A DNA stretch of 64,000 nt from Nitrosomonas marina (GCF_900110145.1 NZ_FOCP01000007.1:62001-126000), one strand, 5' to 3'. Positions 39,085-49,322 are shown, counted from the stretch's first letter. Program-made: numbers and translations. The notes: generated from the letters alone by a model not told the origin.

Positions 39085-40269
39085 ATGGATTTATTGAATA
39101 TGAGCGACTTACAAGTCAGTTTGATTTTTATCGGCATAGTTATCATTGTCGGCGTTGCTATTTTTAACTGGGTACAGCAATTACGTTACCGACGCAAAAT
39201 TGAATCTACCCTGGATCATCAACATGATGATGCCCTATTTAAAAAAAACAGTGACCACAAACAGCGTGAACCGCACAAAAGAATAGAACCAGAACTCGGT
39301 CAAGGCTTCTTTTCAAACAATCCATCCCCGCCCCAGCATTCTCTAGTCGACGAACCAGACAGTCTCTCTGAAGAAAATAACTTGCAAACCGACAGTTCCG
39401 AAGTTGACACATCTTCTTCGACAGAAGCTTTACCTACTGCAGACGTTTATGATAGCCGTTCAAATTATGTTGTTATCATATCCGCAGACGAAATAATTCC
39501 CGGTATGGAACTAAACAAGCTACTACAAAGAAAGTATGAATTTAGCAAACCATTGATTTGGCTGGGAAGAAGAGAAAAATCCAGCACATGGGAAGAAATT
39601 GCTGCGGGAACAACGGCAGAGAATTCAGATTATATCAGCCTGAAAGGCTGTCTTTTATTGGCTGATAGATCGGGACCGATCAGAGAAATCGATCTATCGA
39701 AGTTTCGGGATACGGTACAGGATTTTGCTTCGCACGTCAGAGCGAGTGCCGATTGTCCTGATATCGTAAACGCTCATGAACAGGCTATTATTCTCGATAA
39801 ATTTTGCGCTGATGTCGATGTGATGATTGGCATCAATATTATCAGCAAAGACAACGGCGCTTTTGTCGGCACAAAAATCAGAGCACTCGCAGAGGCATCC
39901 GGTTTCAAGCTCGAAGCCGATGGTATTTTCAAATATCGTGATGAAAATAATCATGTTTTGTTTACACTTACGAATTATGAGTCGGATTCCTTTAAACCTG
40001 AAAATATGAAAGCAATTACCACGCACGGTGTTACCTTTTTACTGGACGTGCCCCGGGTAGCCAATGGCGAAAAAGTTTTTGATCAGATGACACATCTGGC
40101 AAAGATTTTTGCCAATACACTTGGGGGTATTATGGTTGATGACAACCGCGTTCCACTCAGTGAGAATGGGCTTGCTAGAAGTAAGCAGCAGTTGGTCAAT
40201 ATCCAGACATCCATGAAAGAAAATAATATTGTCGCTGGCAGCTCTAATGCATTGCGTTTATTCAATTGA
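39085..40269 (+). CDS. zipA: Cell division protein ZipA-like, FtsZ-binding
   Basis: Anchors FtsZ to the membrane at the division site. An N-terminal membrane helix (LQVSLIFIGIVIIVGVAIFNWV) is followed by a charged, Pro-rich linker to about 125 and then a C-terminal FtsZ-binding domain. That domain contains FTLTNYESDSFKPENMKAI and THGVTFLLDVPRVANGEKVF, ending in a helix (GLARSKQQLVNIQTSM). 394 residues, like other betaproteobacterial members. It follows smc, the usual place, but ligA, the usual next gene, is not here. An alternative ATG is at 39100. Confidence 0.88.
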   Translation: MDLLNMSDLQVSLIFIGIVIIVGVAIFNWVQQLRYRRKIESTLDHQHDDALFKKNSDHKQREPHKRIEPELGQGFFSNNPSPPQHSLVDEPDSLSEENNLQTDSSEVDTSSSTEALPTADVYDSRSNYVVIISADEIIPGMELNKLLQRKYEFSKPLIWLGRREKSSTWEEIAAGTTAENSDYISLKGCLLLADRSGPIREIDLSKFRDTVQDFASHVRASADCPDIVNAHEQAIILDKFCADVDVMIGINIISKDNGAFVGTKIRALAEASGFKLEADGIFKYRDENNHVLFTLTNYESDSFKPENMKAITTHGVTFLLDVPRVANGEKVFDQMTHLAKIFANTLGGIMVDDNRVPLSENGLARSKQQLVNIQTSMKENNIVAGSSNALRLFN

Positions 40270-40367
40270 AAAACTGTACTGATTCCTGATTCATAAACCG
40301 ATTACACAAACTTAATCCGCCCGTCTAAATCAACCGAATACCATAACAAATAAACTGGAGCACGCAT

Positions 40368-40607
40368 ATGAACCAAGAAAGTAAAAAAACCTTTTCGCCG
40401 ATCGAAGTTCAGTTGGAAGCAAGCAAGCAATACTTTTGGTGCACATGTGGTCGCAGTCAATCACAGCCATTTTGTGATGGATCGCATAAAAATACGACTT
40501 TTACACCCAGAGCTTTCTCCGTCAATGAAAATAGATCAGCCTGGCTTTGTACATGCAAAAAAACAGGTAATGCACCATTCTGTGATGGTACACACAACAA
40601 ACTATAA
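40368..40607 (+). CDS. CDGSH iron-sulfur domain protein (two motifs)
   Basis: 79-residue protein with tandem CDGSH motifs: WCTCGRSQSQPFCDGSH and WLCTCKKTGNAPFCDGTH, the second with Thr for Ser. Each C-x-C-x(n)-C-x3-H set binds a 2Fe-2S cluster. Probably a small cytosolic redox or cluster-transfer protein. It sits between zipA and the ZapB-like gene, with no known link to cell division. Confidence 0.9.
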   Translation: MNQESKKTFSPIEVQLEASKQYFWCTCGRSQSQPFCDGSHKNTTFTPRAFSVNENRSAWLCTCKKTGNAPFCDGTHNKL

Positions 40608-40688
40608 TGGGTGTGGTAGACTTGAAGTAATCCCTATTGTCGAATAGTCTTACCTGAGCATTGTCTTGCAGATCTTCCTAGGATATTC

Positions 40689-40886
40689 ATGGACTCAGAA
40701 CTCAAATTTCTAGCGGAGGAAGTCGACCGGCTCATACGCCTGTATCAGGAGATCAGCATTGAAAATACAAAGCTACGTCAGCAGCTTGCAGAAACCAGTG
40801 CCAGGAACGAAAAATTAACAGAAAAAATTCATATTGCCAGCAGTCGTCTAGAAATCCTTTTACAGCATCTACCTGATCATGAATAA
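40689..40886 (+). CDS. ZapB-like coiled-coil cell division protein
   Basis: 65 residues, nearly all one coiled coil (LAEEVDRLIRLYQEISIENT, LRQQLAETSARNEKLTEKIH). Small coiled-coil proteins of this kind precede zapA in many Proteobacteria and are called ZapB-like or TIGR02449 family. Its 3' end overlaps zapA by 8 bases, so the two are coupled. A role in Z-ring assembly is inferred from position. Confidence 0.75.
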   Translation: MDSELKFLAEEVDRLIRLYQEISIENTKLRQQLAETSARNEKLTEKIHIASSRLEILLQHLPDHE

Positions 40887-41175
40887 GGAAGATATTCTAA
40901 AAGTCACAATCATGGGACGCGATTTCAATATCAGCTGTTCCGAGCAAGAACGCGCCGAACTATTATTAGCTGCAGAATTACTGGAAAGCAAAATTCAAAA
41001 AATCAGGCAGGAGGGCAAAATGATTGATTCTGACCGAATTGTTATTGCCGCCGCACTGAGCATAGCGCACGAACTGCTTGTTCTGCGCCAATCAAGCGGC
41101 TTTGACATTGACGAGATTAAGCGTAGAATAGCCCATATACGTAAAAGAATTAATGATGTATTGATTAAGAAATAG
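40879..41175 (+). CDS. zapA: Cell division protein ZapA
   Basis: Crosslinks FtsZ protofilaments at the Z-ring. 98 residues: an N-terminal domain with VTIMGRDFNISCSEQERAEL and LLESKIQKIRQEGKM, then a C-terminal helix for dimerisation (IVIAAALSIAHELLVLRQSS). Family-typical length. 6S RNA follows at once, as in many beta- and gammaproteobacteria. Confidence 0.92.
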   Translation: MNKEDILKVTIMGRDFNISCSEQERAELLLAAELLESKIQKIRQEGKMIDSDRIVIAAALSIAHELLVLRQSSGFDIDEIKRRIAHIRKRINDVLIKK

Positions 41176-41240
41176 CTTTGATGTTTGATAATCAGCGTAT
41201 CTGTTTATTAGTGATCAAGCATATATCCGTTTAATAAAAA

Positions 41241-41418
41241 TAGCTCCCTGCTATGTACGTTTAAGGCTGAAATTCTTTGAACCAATTATCATATTTGGTT
41301 GTTGACTAAAGTGGTGCTGGTGTGCGAGCCTGTACGGGCTTGCCTGATGTACCCGGGAAACGACCACCTTGAACCATCAGGTTCAAGATGATGGCCTGAC
41401 GGCATCTGCGGGGAGCCC
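41241..41418 (+). ncRNA. ssrS: 6S RNA (regulator of sigma-70 RNA polymerase)
   Basis: Mimics an open promoter and sequesters the housekeeping RNA polymerase, mainly in stationary phase. Its position right after zapA is conserved. The 3' half carries the signature CACCTTGAACC...GGTTCAAG...GGCCTGACGGCATC. The ends pair as a 9-bp closing stem: GCTCCCTGC (41243-41251) with GCGGGGAGC (41408-41416), one G-U pair. An apical hairpin GCGAGCC-TGTAC-GGGCTTGC lies in the middle. About 175-178 bases, the usual size. A T-rich run follows at 41420-41428. The ygfA gene normally found after it is absent. Confidence 0.9.
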
Positions 41419-41595
41419 CTTTTATTTTAATCTGCACCCGTTCCAGTTAAGACTGTTGTTTTAAGAGCTTGCATTATATTCAGGCACAGATTAAATAATC
41501 CATTCAGCAGCTGGCCTGCTCTGAAAAATGTACTATTATGTGTGGGTCAACACATTTCCTCCGAACCGCAAACAGTCTGAATGGACGGGATATAT
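41419..41595. other. Spacer after 6S RNA, no gene seen
   Basis: No plausible coding frame. The first ten bases are T-rich and may end 6S RNA transcription. The rest is AT-rich with no hairpin I can support. Confidence 0.4.
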
Positions 41596-41646
41596 GGTGT
41601 GTACATATAAGCGGTGTGTACATATAAGCGGTGTGTACATATAAGC
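41596..41646. repeat. Three perfect tandem copies of a 17-bp unit
   Basis: The unit GGTGTGTACATATAAGC occurs three times without a mismatch (41596-41612, 41613-41629, 41630-41646). It lies in a non-coding spacer between 6S RNA and a thioredoxin-fold gene. The 17-bp period is not a multiple of three, so a coding explanation is unlikely. Function unknown; may be a variable-number repeat. Confidence 0.9.
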
Positions 41647-41802
41647 ATGTAAAACAGTGTGTCAGCTTCCCTGACAGTTCCATGGCCGGCAAAACTGAAT
41701 TCTGCAAAATGCTGGCAGGAAGATCTCTCAAAACTACCGATTAATCTGGCATGAAACTTTATGCACTTATCATAATGTTGCTAGCTTTGATAATCAGCAT
41801 AT

Positions 41803-42459
41803 TCAATTTTGGGCCAAAAGCTGTTCAATGGCTGACTGTTTATGAGCAACTTGACCAAATGATACATCCTGTAGCGTTCCTTTTCTGTCAAACAGAATAG
41901 CCGAAGGCGTCCCTTGTAATGAGAAACGCTCAAATGTTTCAGCTTTCATATGTTTTTGTTCAAGAAAAGTCTGGATTTGGTTCTTGATTGCCTGCTGTTG
42001 ATCCTCTCGCAACTGATCAAATTGCTCCAGTAACTGTCGCGCGTAAGCCAGCACACGTTCTTCTGTTACCGGCTCATTATCCGGTTCTATTCGATCCATA
42101 CCCACTGCAAAAGGAAGTCTCCATGGCAGTTTGGAATGATCAACCAGCAAGCCGCGTTGATTGAGTGCTTTAAGTGTTTCCCCGATCACCTCTCCGGTTC
42201 CAACAAGCTGACGAAGATTTTCCAATGTATTTTTATCATAATCTTCAAAAGCAGTTGCCAGGGCAACTATTACAAGGCCATGGTCACTATATTTTTCATG
42301 GAGTTGTATTGCATTCGGAAGTGCATACAAAAAACAACCCGGGCAATTTACCTGAAAAACCTCAATCAGCACTACGGAGCCCAGTAAATCCTCCATCCTT
42401 GCCGGACCGTCTTGCACCCATGTATCTACAGCCACATCAGTAAGGTATAAATTATTCAT
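41803..42459 (-). CDS. Thioredoxin-fold protein of unknown partner
   Basis: 218 residues, no signal peptide. The redox motif is FQVNCPGCF (Cys39, Cys42) after a short N-terminal strand. The late LQGTPSAILFDRKG provides the cis-Pro loop. A helical insertion of about 80 residues in the middle makes it longer than TlpA or thioredoxin. It resembles TlpA/AhpC-like reductases, possibly a peroxiredoxin-like protein; specificity unknown. Transcribed alone, downstream end near the triple repeat. Confidence 0.75.
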   Translation of the reverse strand: MNNLYLTDVAVDTWVQDGPARMEDLLGSVVLIEVFQVNCPGCFLYALPNAIQLHEKYSDHGLVIVALATAFEDYDKNTLENLRQLVGTGEVIGETLKALNQRGLLVDHSKLPWRLPFAVGMDRIEPDNEPVTEERVLAYARQLLEQFDQLREDQQQAIKNQIQTFLEQKHMKAETFERFSLQGTPSAILFDRKGTLQDVSFGQVAHKQSAIEQLLAQN

Positions 42460-42759
42460 GCATATTTACTCTAAGAATTGAGATTTTCAGAAGAATGAAC
42501 GTCACCAAGAATTTGTGTAAATGAAACCCTAGCAGAATGAATGGATCGTTACAATTGAACCCAAATAACAGTCGAAATATTTTGTGACTCGATGTACCTG
42601 TCTGTTCAAATTTTAAACTCAAAATGAATTAAATACCTGCTAGCCAGCTTCAGTCATATTTTTCATTATGCTGAACTCCATTGATCTACAAATATTGCCA
42701 CGTGTTCAATTACCAAACGTTATACTGAAATATGACCCTAATGAATGACACTCTTCCGA
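42460..42759. other. 300-bp spacer between purA and the thioredoxin-fold gene, nothing seen
   Basis: AT-rich, no credible coding frame, no hairpin with a T-run, no clear promoter boxes. It must hold the promoter of the thioredoxin-fold gene (41803-42459) and the 3' end of the purA transcript. Confidence 0.4.
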
Positions 42760-44073
<1,314 letters not shown>

Positions 44074-44080
44074 TCATCCT

Positions 44081-45247
44081 CTAATTTTCAATGAATTCAA
44101 TCTGCTCTACATTCCACGTACCGTTATGCATGACAAGTCGTCTGTCACAATTCAAGGCAACTTCTGATTGCCCCGGTAATTCAATGATGACAATATGCCC
44201 TTCCTGACGTAAACGCGCTATTATAGAATTCAATTCCTTGTCTTTTTTGTTATAGGGAGCACTTATACCCTTCGGATATGATTTTTGCTCAACAAGCCTG
44301 GATAACTCACGCAAATCCATGCTGAAGCCAGTAGCAGGCCTAGCCCTGCCAAATGCCTTACCAATCTCATCATATCGCCCGCCCAGTGCGATGGCATTCG
44401 AACAGCCTCGTGCGTATGCGGCAAAAACCATGCCAGTATGATAGTGATACCCACGCAAATCTGCCAAATCAAAGGCAACGGTTTCCACAATCGGCTCGAG
44501 TTCTTCACTGATCCACTCGAGCTGATCAATGGCTGATAAAATTTCATTCTGCGAAGGCAGACGCTTCTTTGCCTCCTGTAAAATTTCTATACCGCCATAT
44601 AATTCGGGCAGTAACAACAATGCCTCCCGCGTACTTTGTTTAAGTTTTCGACAAATTTCTTTCAGCGCAGAAATATCTTTTGCCTGCAGTACTGTAAACA
44701 GTTCAGCTTCCATTTCTGATGAAATATTGGCATTTTTGATAATTCCTCTGAAGACTGCCACATGTCCAAGATCCAGATGTACTTGATTCAGTCCGGCAAT
44801 CGCAAGACATGCCAACATCAACTGCTGGATTTCAATGTCGCTTTCCATCCCCCCATGACCATAAAGCTCTGCACCGACCTGTAACGGTTCACGTGTTTGT
44901 GTCAGACTGATTGGGACCGTATGTAACACACTGTTCGCATAACAGAGCCGAGTGATACCATCACAGTTTAATAAATGCGCATCAATCCGCGCTACTTGTG
45001 GAGTCATATCAGCACGCAAACCCATCATTCTGCCACTAAGCTGATCAATTACCTTGAACATTTGCAGACTCATGTCGCTTCCACTACCGGTCAACAAAGA
45101 TTCCTCATATTCGAGTAAGGGCGGAAAAACCTGTTGATAGCCATGGAGCAGCAGCAAATCAATAATGCGTCGTCGCATCGTTTCAATATGCAACGCCTCT
45201 GCAGGCAGAATATCTTCAATATACTCAGGCAGTAGCCAGTTACGCAT
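44081..45247 (-). CDS. hisZ: ATP phosphoribosyltransferase regulatory subunit
   Basis: Histidyl-tRNA-synthetase-like protein that works with a short HisG to make phosphoribosyl-ATP, the first step of histidine synthesis. N-terminus NWLLPEYIEDILPAEALHIE; GLRADMTPQVARIDAHLL is the class II motif 2 equivalent; RGYHYHTGMVFAAYA and ALGGRYDEIGKAFG are motif 3-like. 388 residues. It lacks the C-terminal anticodon domain of HisS. HisG itself is not in this window. Stands between a DUF2065 gene and purA, the usual betaproteobacterial order. Confidence 0.95.
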   Translation of the reverse strand: MRNWLLPEYIEDILPAEALHIETMRRRIIDLLLLHGYQQVFPPLLEYEESLLTGSGSDMSLQMFKVIDQLSGRMMGLRADMTPQVARIDAHLLNCDGITRLCYANSVLHTVPISLTQTREPLQVGAELYGHGGMESDIEIQQLMLACLAIAGLNQVHLDLGHVAVFRGIIKNANISSEMEAELFTVLQAKDISALKEICRKLKQSTREALLLLPELYGGIEILQEAKKRLPSQNEILSAIDQLEWISEELEPIVETVAFDLADLRGYHYHTGMVFAAYARGCSNAIALGGRYDEIGKAFGRARPATGFSMDLRELSRLVEQKSYPKGISAPYNKKDKELNSIIARLRQEGHIVIIELPGQSEVALNCDRRLVMHNGTWNVEQIEFIEN

Positions 45248-45281
45248 GGTAAAACTATAGAAATGAGTAAAATTTAAAAAA

Positions 45282-45467
45282 TCAGCTCAGTATCAAAAAC
45301 AACGCCAACCCGATGAGCATTGATGTCAATCCGATAAATCGAATCTGACCATCATGTATCTCAGTTAATTTCTTGAATGTCTCACGCCAAATGCGTGGCG
45401 AAATGAATGGTAACAAACCTTCTAGAATCAGCATAAGTGCAAATGCCATCAGAAAAGTCTCAAACAT
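45282..45467 (-). CDS. DUF2065 family small membrane protein
   Basis: 61 residues with two membrane helices (FLMAFALMLILEGLLPFI; FIGLTSMLIGLALFLIL) joined by a charged loop with RIWRETFKKLTEI. Always close to hflC and hisZ or purA in Proteobacteria. Function unknown. 34 bp before hisZ and likely co-transcribed. Confidence 0.88.
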   Translation of the reverse strand: MFETFLMAFALMLILEGLLPFISPRIWRETFKKLTEIHDGQIRFIGLTSMLIGLALFLILS

Positions 45468-45525
45468 AAAACACTTCCCCTCACCAAACTCAGAATAGTT
45501 GAAATTTATAGGATTATTACGCTGT

Positions 45526-45588
45526 AAAAAAACAAAGGCGCCGCAAATGGAAGTAAAACTATCTTCTTCAGCGAGCGCCTTTTGTTTT
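45526..45588 (-). terminator. Long-stem terminator after hflC
   Basis: AAAACAAAGGCGC (45529-45541) pairs with GCGCCTTTTGTTTT (45575-45588) over 12-13 bases with one bulge, around a loop of about 33 bases. On the minus strand it ends in TTTTTTTAC, suiting the end of the hfq-hflX-hflK-hflC transcript. The plus-strand reading also ends in a T-rich run. It lies about 165 bases past the hflC stop. Confidence 0.65.
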
Positions 45589-45752
45589 ATTGATAAACTG
45601 ATCTAGGTAAAAAGCTGATATACCAATAATCAATCAGATTCACTATTCTGTCACGAACGTAATTACTGCCACAACGAAGCAACAGGTTTAGCTATCGAAT
45701 CAGTAAAGCTTGTATAAAAATTGTCTCTCAACAAAATTTTTGCCATCACGAA

Positions 45753-46625
45753 TCAATTGCTAGTCGGATCTTTAAGATACTTGAAAAATTCTGATTTAGG
45801 CTCCAATACCATCATATCGTTTTTATGCTTAAAGGTATTTTTGTAGGCATCCATACTACGCCAGAATGAATAAAATTCAGCATCTTGTTCAAATGCACTC
45901 GCATAGATCGCTGCAGCTTCCCGGTCTCCCTCACCCATAGTTGTCTGGGCCTCCCGATAGGCTTCTGCCAAAATAACTTCACGCTGGCGATCTGCGTCAG
46001 CACGAATTTTTTCTGATTCGGCTGCACCCGTCGAACGGAGTTCATTCGCTACGCGCTTACGTTCTGCCTCCATTCTGCGATAGACAGACTCGCTTACTTC
46101 CTGCGGCAAATCTACACGTTTCAAGCGCACGTCAACCACCTCTACGCCAATGGTTCGTGCATCGACATCAGCTTTCTGACGCATAATCTCCATGATCACG
46201 TCCCTTTCACCGGACACCACGTCATGAACCGTTCGATTACCAAATTCGTCACGTAAGCTCGCGTTGATTGTTTGTGCCAGACGGATCTGTGCCAAGCTTT
46301 CATCTCCGCGGACACTAATGAAATATTGTTTCACATCGATGATACGCCATTTTACAAACAGATCCACAAGAACGTTCTTTTTCTCAGAAGTAATAAAGCG
46401 CTCCGGCTCCTCTGAATCCATCGTTAAAATACGCTTTTCAAAAAAACGTACATTTTGTGCGATTGGAATCTTGAAATACAAACCAGGCTCAGTTTTGACA
46501 TCGACAACCTCACCCAGTTGGAACAAAATTGCCTGCTGTCTTTCATCGACAATATAAATTGCAGAAGTGGCCAGCAAAAAACCCACCACTACAATACCCA
46601 TTAAAACTGATGTAACACTTTTCAT
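45753..46625 (-). CDS. hflC: Protease modulator HflC
   Basis: SPFH-domain membrane protein that with HflK forms a large cage around FtsH and limits its action on membrane proteins. N-terminal helix SVLMGIVVVGFLLATSAIYIV, then a prohibitin-like domain (IAQNVRFFEKRILTMD; VKWRIIDVKQYFI; VVSGERDVIMEIMR) and a helical end (EAYREAQTTMGEGDREAAA). 290 residues. The ATG follows the hflK stop with no gap. Confidence 0.96.
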   Translation of the reverse strand: MKSVTSVLMGIVVVGFLLATSAIYIVDERQQAILFQLGEVVDVKTEPGLYFKIPIAQNVRFFEKRILTMDSEEPERFITSEKKNVLVDLFVKWRIIDVKQYFISVRGDESLAQIRLAQTINASLRDEFGNRTVHDVVSGERDVIMEIMRQKADVDARTIGVEVVDVRLKRVDLPQEVSESVYRRMEAERKRVANELRSTGAAESEKIRADADRQREVILAEAYREAQTTMGEGDREAAAIYASAFEQDAEFYSFWRSMDAYKNTFKHKNDMMVLEPKSEFFKYLKDPTSN

Positions 46626-47813
46626 TTATCTCATCTCCCTTTCGCGTCCACGAAACGACTCGCGCGACCGGATACTATTATTGTCTGTCATCGTCTCAGG
46701 TACCATGGATGATTGTGTTGTATTCTTTGCAGGCGAGCCTGTTGAGGCTGAGCCACTGCCAATTAACTTATCCAGAGGCAGGTACAACAAATTGTTGCCG
46801 CTTTGCTGATCGACCATAATTTTACTGGTGCTGGACAGTACCTGCTGCATCATATCCAGATAAAGACGCTCACGAGTCACGCCCGGTGCCTTGCTGTATT
46901 CCTGAAGAATTTGTTCAAAACGGCTCGCATCACCTATTGCACTTGAAACAACGCGCGCTTTATAACCTTGCGATTGTTCAATCAAGCGTTCAGCTTCACC
47001 TCGCGCCCTTGGTATTACATCATTAGCATATGCCTGACCTTCATTCTTTTGGCGCTCTCTATCCTGGCCAGCTTTAACAGCATCATCGAAAGCTGCCTGG
47101 ACCTGTTCAGGCGGTTGCGCATTCTGCATTGTTACTCTACTGATTGCTATACCGACCTGGTAGCGGTCAAGAATTTCCTGCATCAAAACTGTTGCAGCCG
47201 ACGCAACCTGCTCACGACCTTCGTATAGAACATAGTCCATTTTACTTTTACCGATGATCTGCCTGATCGCCGTTTCAGCAGCCTGTAGTACGGAATCGTC
47301 TGGGTCCCTATTATTGAACAGAAATTTTTCTGGATCATTCAAGATATACTGTACAGCAAACTGTATATCAATAATATTCTCATCGTCAGTCAGCATCAGT
47401 GACTCGCGCAAAACTTTACTTCTGACGTTATTACGATAACCGATTTCTACCGTACGGACCTGGCTGACATTAACAAGCTCAACTTGCTCAATCGGATATG
47501 GCAAATGCCAACGCAAACCAGCCGGAGTCGTATTGACATATGCGCCAAAACGCAAAACGACACCTCGGTGACCTTCGTTGACAATATAAAACCCACTGGC
47601 AACCCAGACAACAAGCAATAAACCCAGGATCAGAATAATACTACCGCGGCTGTGCTGCTTTGGCTCTTTACCTCGTGAACCGCCACCGCCTTTGCCTTCC
47701 TTAGAACCAAATATGTTATTAATTTTTTTATTAACGTTACGTAAAACCTCATCCAGATCAGGTGGCCCGGAATCACCTTTGTTTTTTCCCCATTGAGGAT
47801 CATTTAAACCCAT
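46626..47813 (-). CDS. hflK: FtsH modulator HflK
   Basis: Partner of HflC in the FtsH complex. The N-terminus is cytoplasmic and glycine-rich (GKGGGGSRGKEPKQH) and precedes a membrane helix (IILILGLLLVVWVASGFYIV). The SPFH domain covers about 80-290, with YPIEQVELVNVSQVRTVEIG. The C-terminus is low-complexity. 395 residues. 54 bp after hflX, and directly joined to hflC. Confidence 0.96.
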   Translation of the reverse strand: MGLNDPQWGKNKGDSGPPDLDEVLRNVNKKINNIFGSKEGKGGGGSRGKEPKQHSRGSIILILGLLLVVWVASGFYIVNEGHRGVVLRFGAYVNTTPAGLRWHLPYPIEQVELVNVSQVRTVEIGYRNNVRSKVLRESLMLTDDENIIDIQFAVQYILNDPEKFLFNNRDPDDSVLQAAETAIRQIIGKSKMDYVLYEGREQVASAATVLMQEILDRYQVGIAISRVTMQNAQPPEQVQAAFDDAVKAGQDRERQKNEGQAYANDVIPRARGEAERLIEQSQGYKARVVSSAIGDASRFEQILQEYSKAPGVTRERLYLDMMQQVLSSTSKIMVDQQSGNNLLYLPLDKLIGSGSASTGSPAKNTTQSSMVPETMTDNNSIRSRESFRGREREMR

Positions 47814-47867
47814 AATTCTTCCTGTTTCATTTGTTTAAAATTAAATCAAACCACAGCACTTCCGCGC

Positions 47868-49022
47868 TCAATTATTACAGCCCGCCAGCGTCTTATTCAT
47901 TGATTCAACTTCTTCCGAAAGCGCCTCAGACAGGGCCTGTCTAATAAAATCCAGCCCCTCCCCTGTTTTAGCACTTAGTCGTATGCGCGATATTCTATCA
48001 TATTCATCCCGCATAAAACCCACGCACTTTGCTGGCGAATCGCATAAATCAATTTTGTTATACACCATAATTTGGGGAATTTTGTCTGCTCCTATTTCCG
48101 CCAAAAGTTTATTTACTTCTTCTATCTGCTCATCTTTATTTGGACTGCAAGTATCCACGACATGCAACAATATGTCGGCCTCTACAGTCTCTTCAAGAGT
48201 TGCCCGAAATGCTGCAACCAGTGTATGAGGTAATTCTCGAATAAACCCTACTGTGTCCGAAATGACGACCGGGCCGCGCTCAGGAATGAACAGTTTTCTC
48301 GTTGTCGTATCCAGTGTCGCAAACAATTGATCCGCTGCATATGTTTCTGATCTCGTCAGCCGATTAAATAACGTTGATTTCCCTGCATTGGTATAACCTA
48401 CTATGGAAACCGACAAAACTTTTGATCGTCTTCTAGAACGACGTTGAACCTTGCGTTGGCGCTCCAGATTCACTAGCTTTTCCTTAAGCAGTTTGACACG
48501 CTTTCTCAATAAGCGACGATCTGTTTCCAGCTGCGTTTCTCCTGGTCCACGCAGACCGATGCCACCTTTTTGTCGTTCCAAGTGAGTCCAACCACGGACT
48601 AATCGTGTTGCCAGATGTTCTAGTTGCGCCAGTTCAACCTGCAATTTTCCTTCGTGACTCTTGGCTCTCTGCGCAAAAATGTCCAGTATCAAACTGGTAC
48701 GATCAACTACTGGACAATCCAGCTGCTGCACCAAGTTACGTTGCTGTGCAGGACTGAGATCATGATTAAAAATTACCATGTTAGCACCAGCGCTTGTGAG
48801 CAGTTGCTCAATTTCTGCAACTTTTCCGCTGCCTACATATGTTTTCGCATCTGGGCATATACGTTTTCCTTCAACGACAGCACACACTGTAATCTGATCG
48901 CTGGCTGCAAGCTGCTGCAATTCTTGCAGGCGTTCTTTGCTCATGCCGTCACCAAAGTCCAGATTGACCAAGATCGCGGCATTCATGTTTCGTGTATGTT
49001 GAATACCTGACCTGTCAGGCAT
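47868..49022 (-). CDS. hflX: Ribosome-associated GTPase HflX
   Basis: GTPase that splits stalled 70S ribosomes, notably in heat stress. The N-terminal HflX domain (SGKVAEIEQLLTSAGANMVIF; HDLSPAQQRNLVQQL) is followed by a linker RGPGETQLETDRRLLRKRV and the G domain (VGYTNAGKSTLFNRL; ISDTVGFIRELPHTLV; VYNKIDLCD). 384 residues. The ATG at 49022 overlaps the hfq stop as TAATG with GAGAGA upstream, so translation is coupled; an inner Met at 48986 is less likely. Confidence 0.96.
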   Translation of the reverse strand: MPDRSGIQHTRNMNAAILVNLDFGDGMSKERLQELQQLAASDQITVCAVVEGKRICPDAKTYVGSGKVAEIEQLLTSAGANMVIFNHDLSPAQQRNLVQQLDCPVVDRTSLILDIFAQRAKSHEGKLQVELAQLEHLATRLVRGWTHLERQKGGIGLRGPGETQLETDRRLLRKRVKLLKEKLVNLERQRKVQRRSRRRSKVLSVSIVGYTNAGKSTLFNRLTRSETYAADQLFATLDTTTRKLFIPERGPVVISDTVGFIRELPHTLVAAFRATLEETVEADILLHVVDTCSPNKDEQIEEVNKLLAEIGADKIPQIMVYNKIDLCDSPAKCVGFMRDEYDRISRIRLSAKTGEGLDFIRQALSEALSEEVESMNKTLAGCNN

Positions 49023-49267
49023 TAAGTATCTCTCGATTCAGGAACTTCAATAGGCAGGGTCACTGCTCTCGCAGGTACGACAGTTGATATAGCATGTTTA
49101 TATACCATTTGTGTCACCGAATTTTTTAACAACACAACATATTGATCAAAAGAATCAATATGTCCTTGCAATTTAATGCCGTTTACTAAATAAATCGATA
49201 CAGGTATATGTTCTTTACGCAAAATATTCAGAAACGGATCCTGCAATAACTGGCCCTTGGTACCCAT
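49022..49267 (-). CDS. hfq: RNA chaperone Hfq
   Basis: Hexameric Sm-like protein that helps small RNAs base-pair with mRNAs. Sm1: [20 protein letters not shown] with [19 protein letters not shown]; Sm2: [16 protein letters not shown]. 81 residues, short C-terminal tail, usual in Betaproteobacteria. Ribosome site AGGGAG seven bases before the ATG. First gene of hfq-hflX-hflK-hflC. A strong -10 box (TATAAT) lies about 25 bases upstream. Confidence 0.97.
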   Translation of the reverse strand: MGTKGQLLQDPFLNILRKEHIPVSIYLVNGIKLQGHIDSFDQYVVLLKNSVTQMVYKHAISTVVPARAVTLPIEVPESRDT

Positions 49268-49292
49268 GCGTGGCTCCCTGTTTTAATTATTA

Positions 49293-49298
49293 ATTATA
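49293..49298 (-). promoter_or_regulatory. -10 box of the hfq promoter
   Basis: A perfect TATAAT on the minus strand, about 26 bases before the hfq ATG. No good -35 hexamer at 16-18 bases (AAATCA at 17). The 12-bp palindrome at 49323-49334 sits about 25 bases further upstream. Confidence 0.45.
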
Positions 49299-49322
49299 GG
49301 AGTAATGACTCTACTTGATTTT

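Noticed and set aside
41504-41731. 75-codon minus-strand frame across the 17-bp triple repeat
   Set aside because: Covers the repeat in three reading frames, has no family features, and no ribosome site; it is a chance frame.
41684-41743. Short ATG frame after the repeat (MAGKTEFCKMLAGRSLKTTD)
   Set aside because: 20 codons with no ribosome site and no conserved context; cannot be supported.
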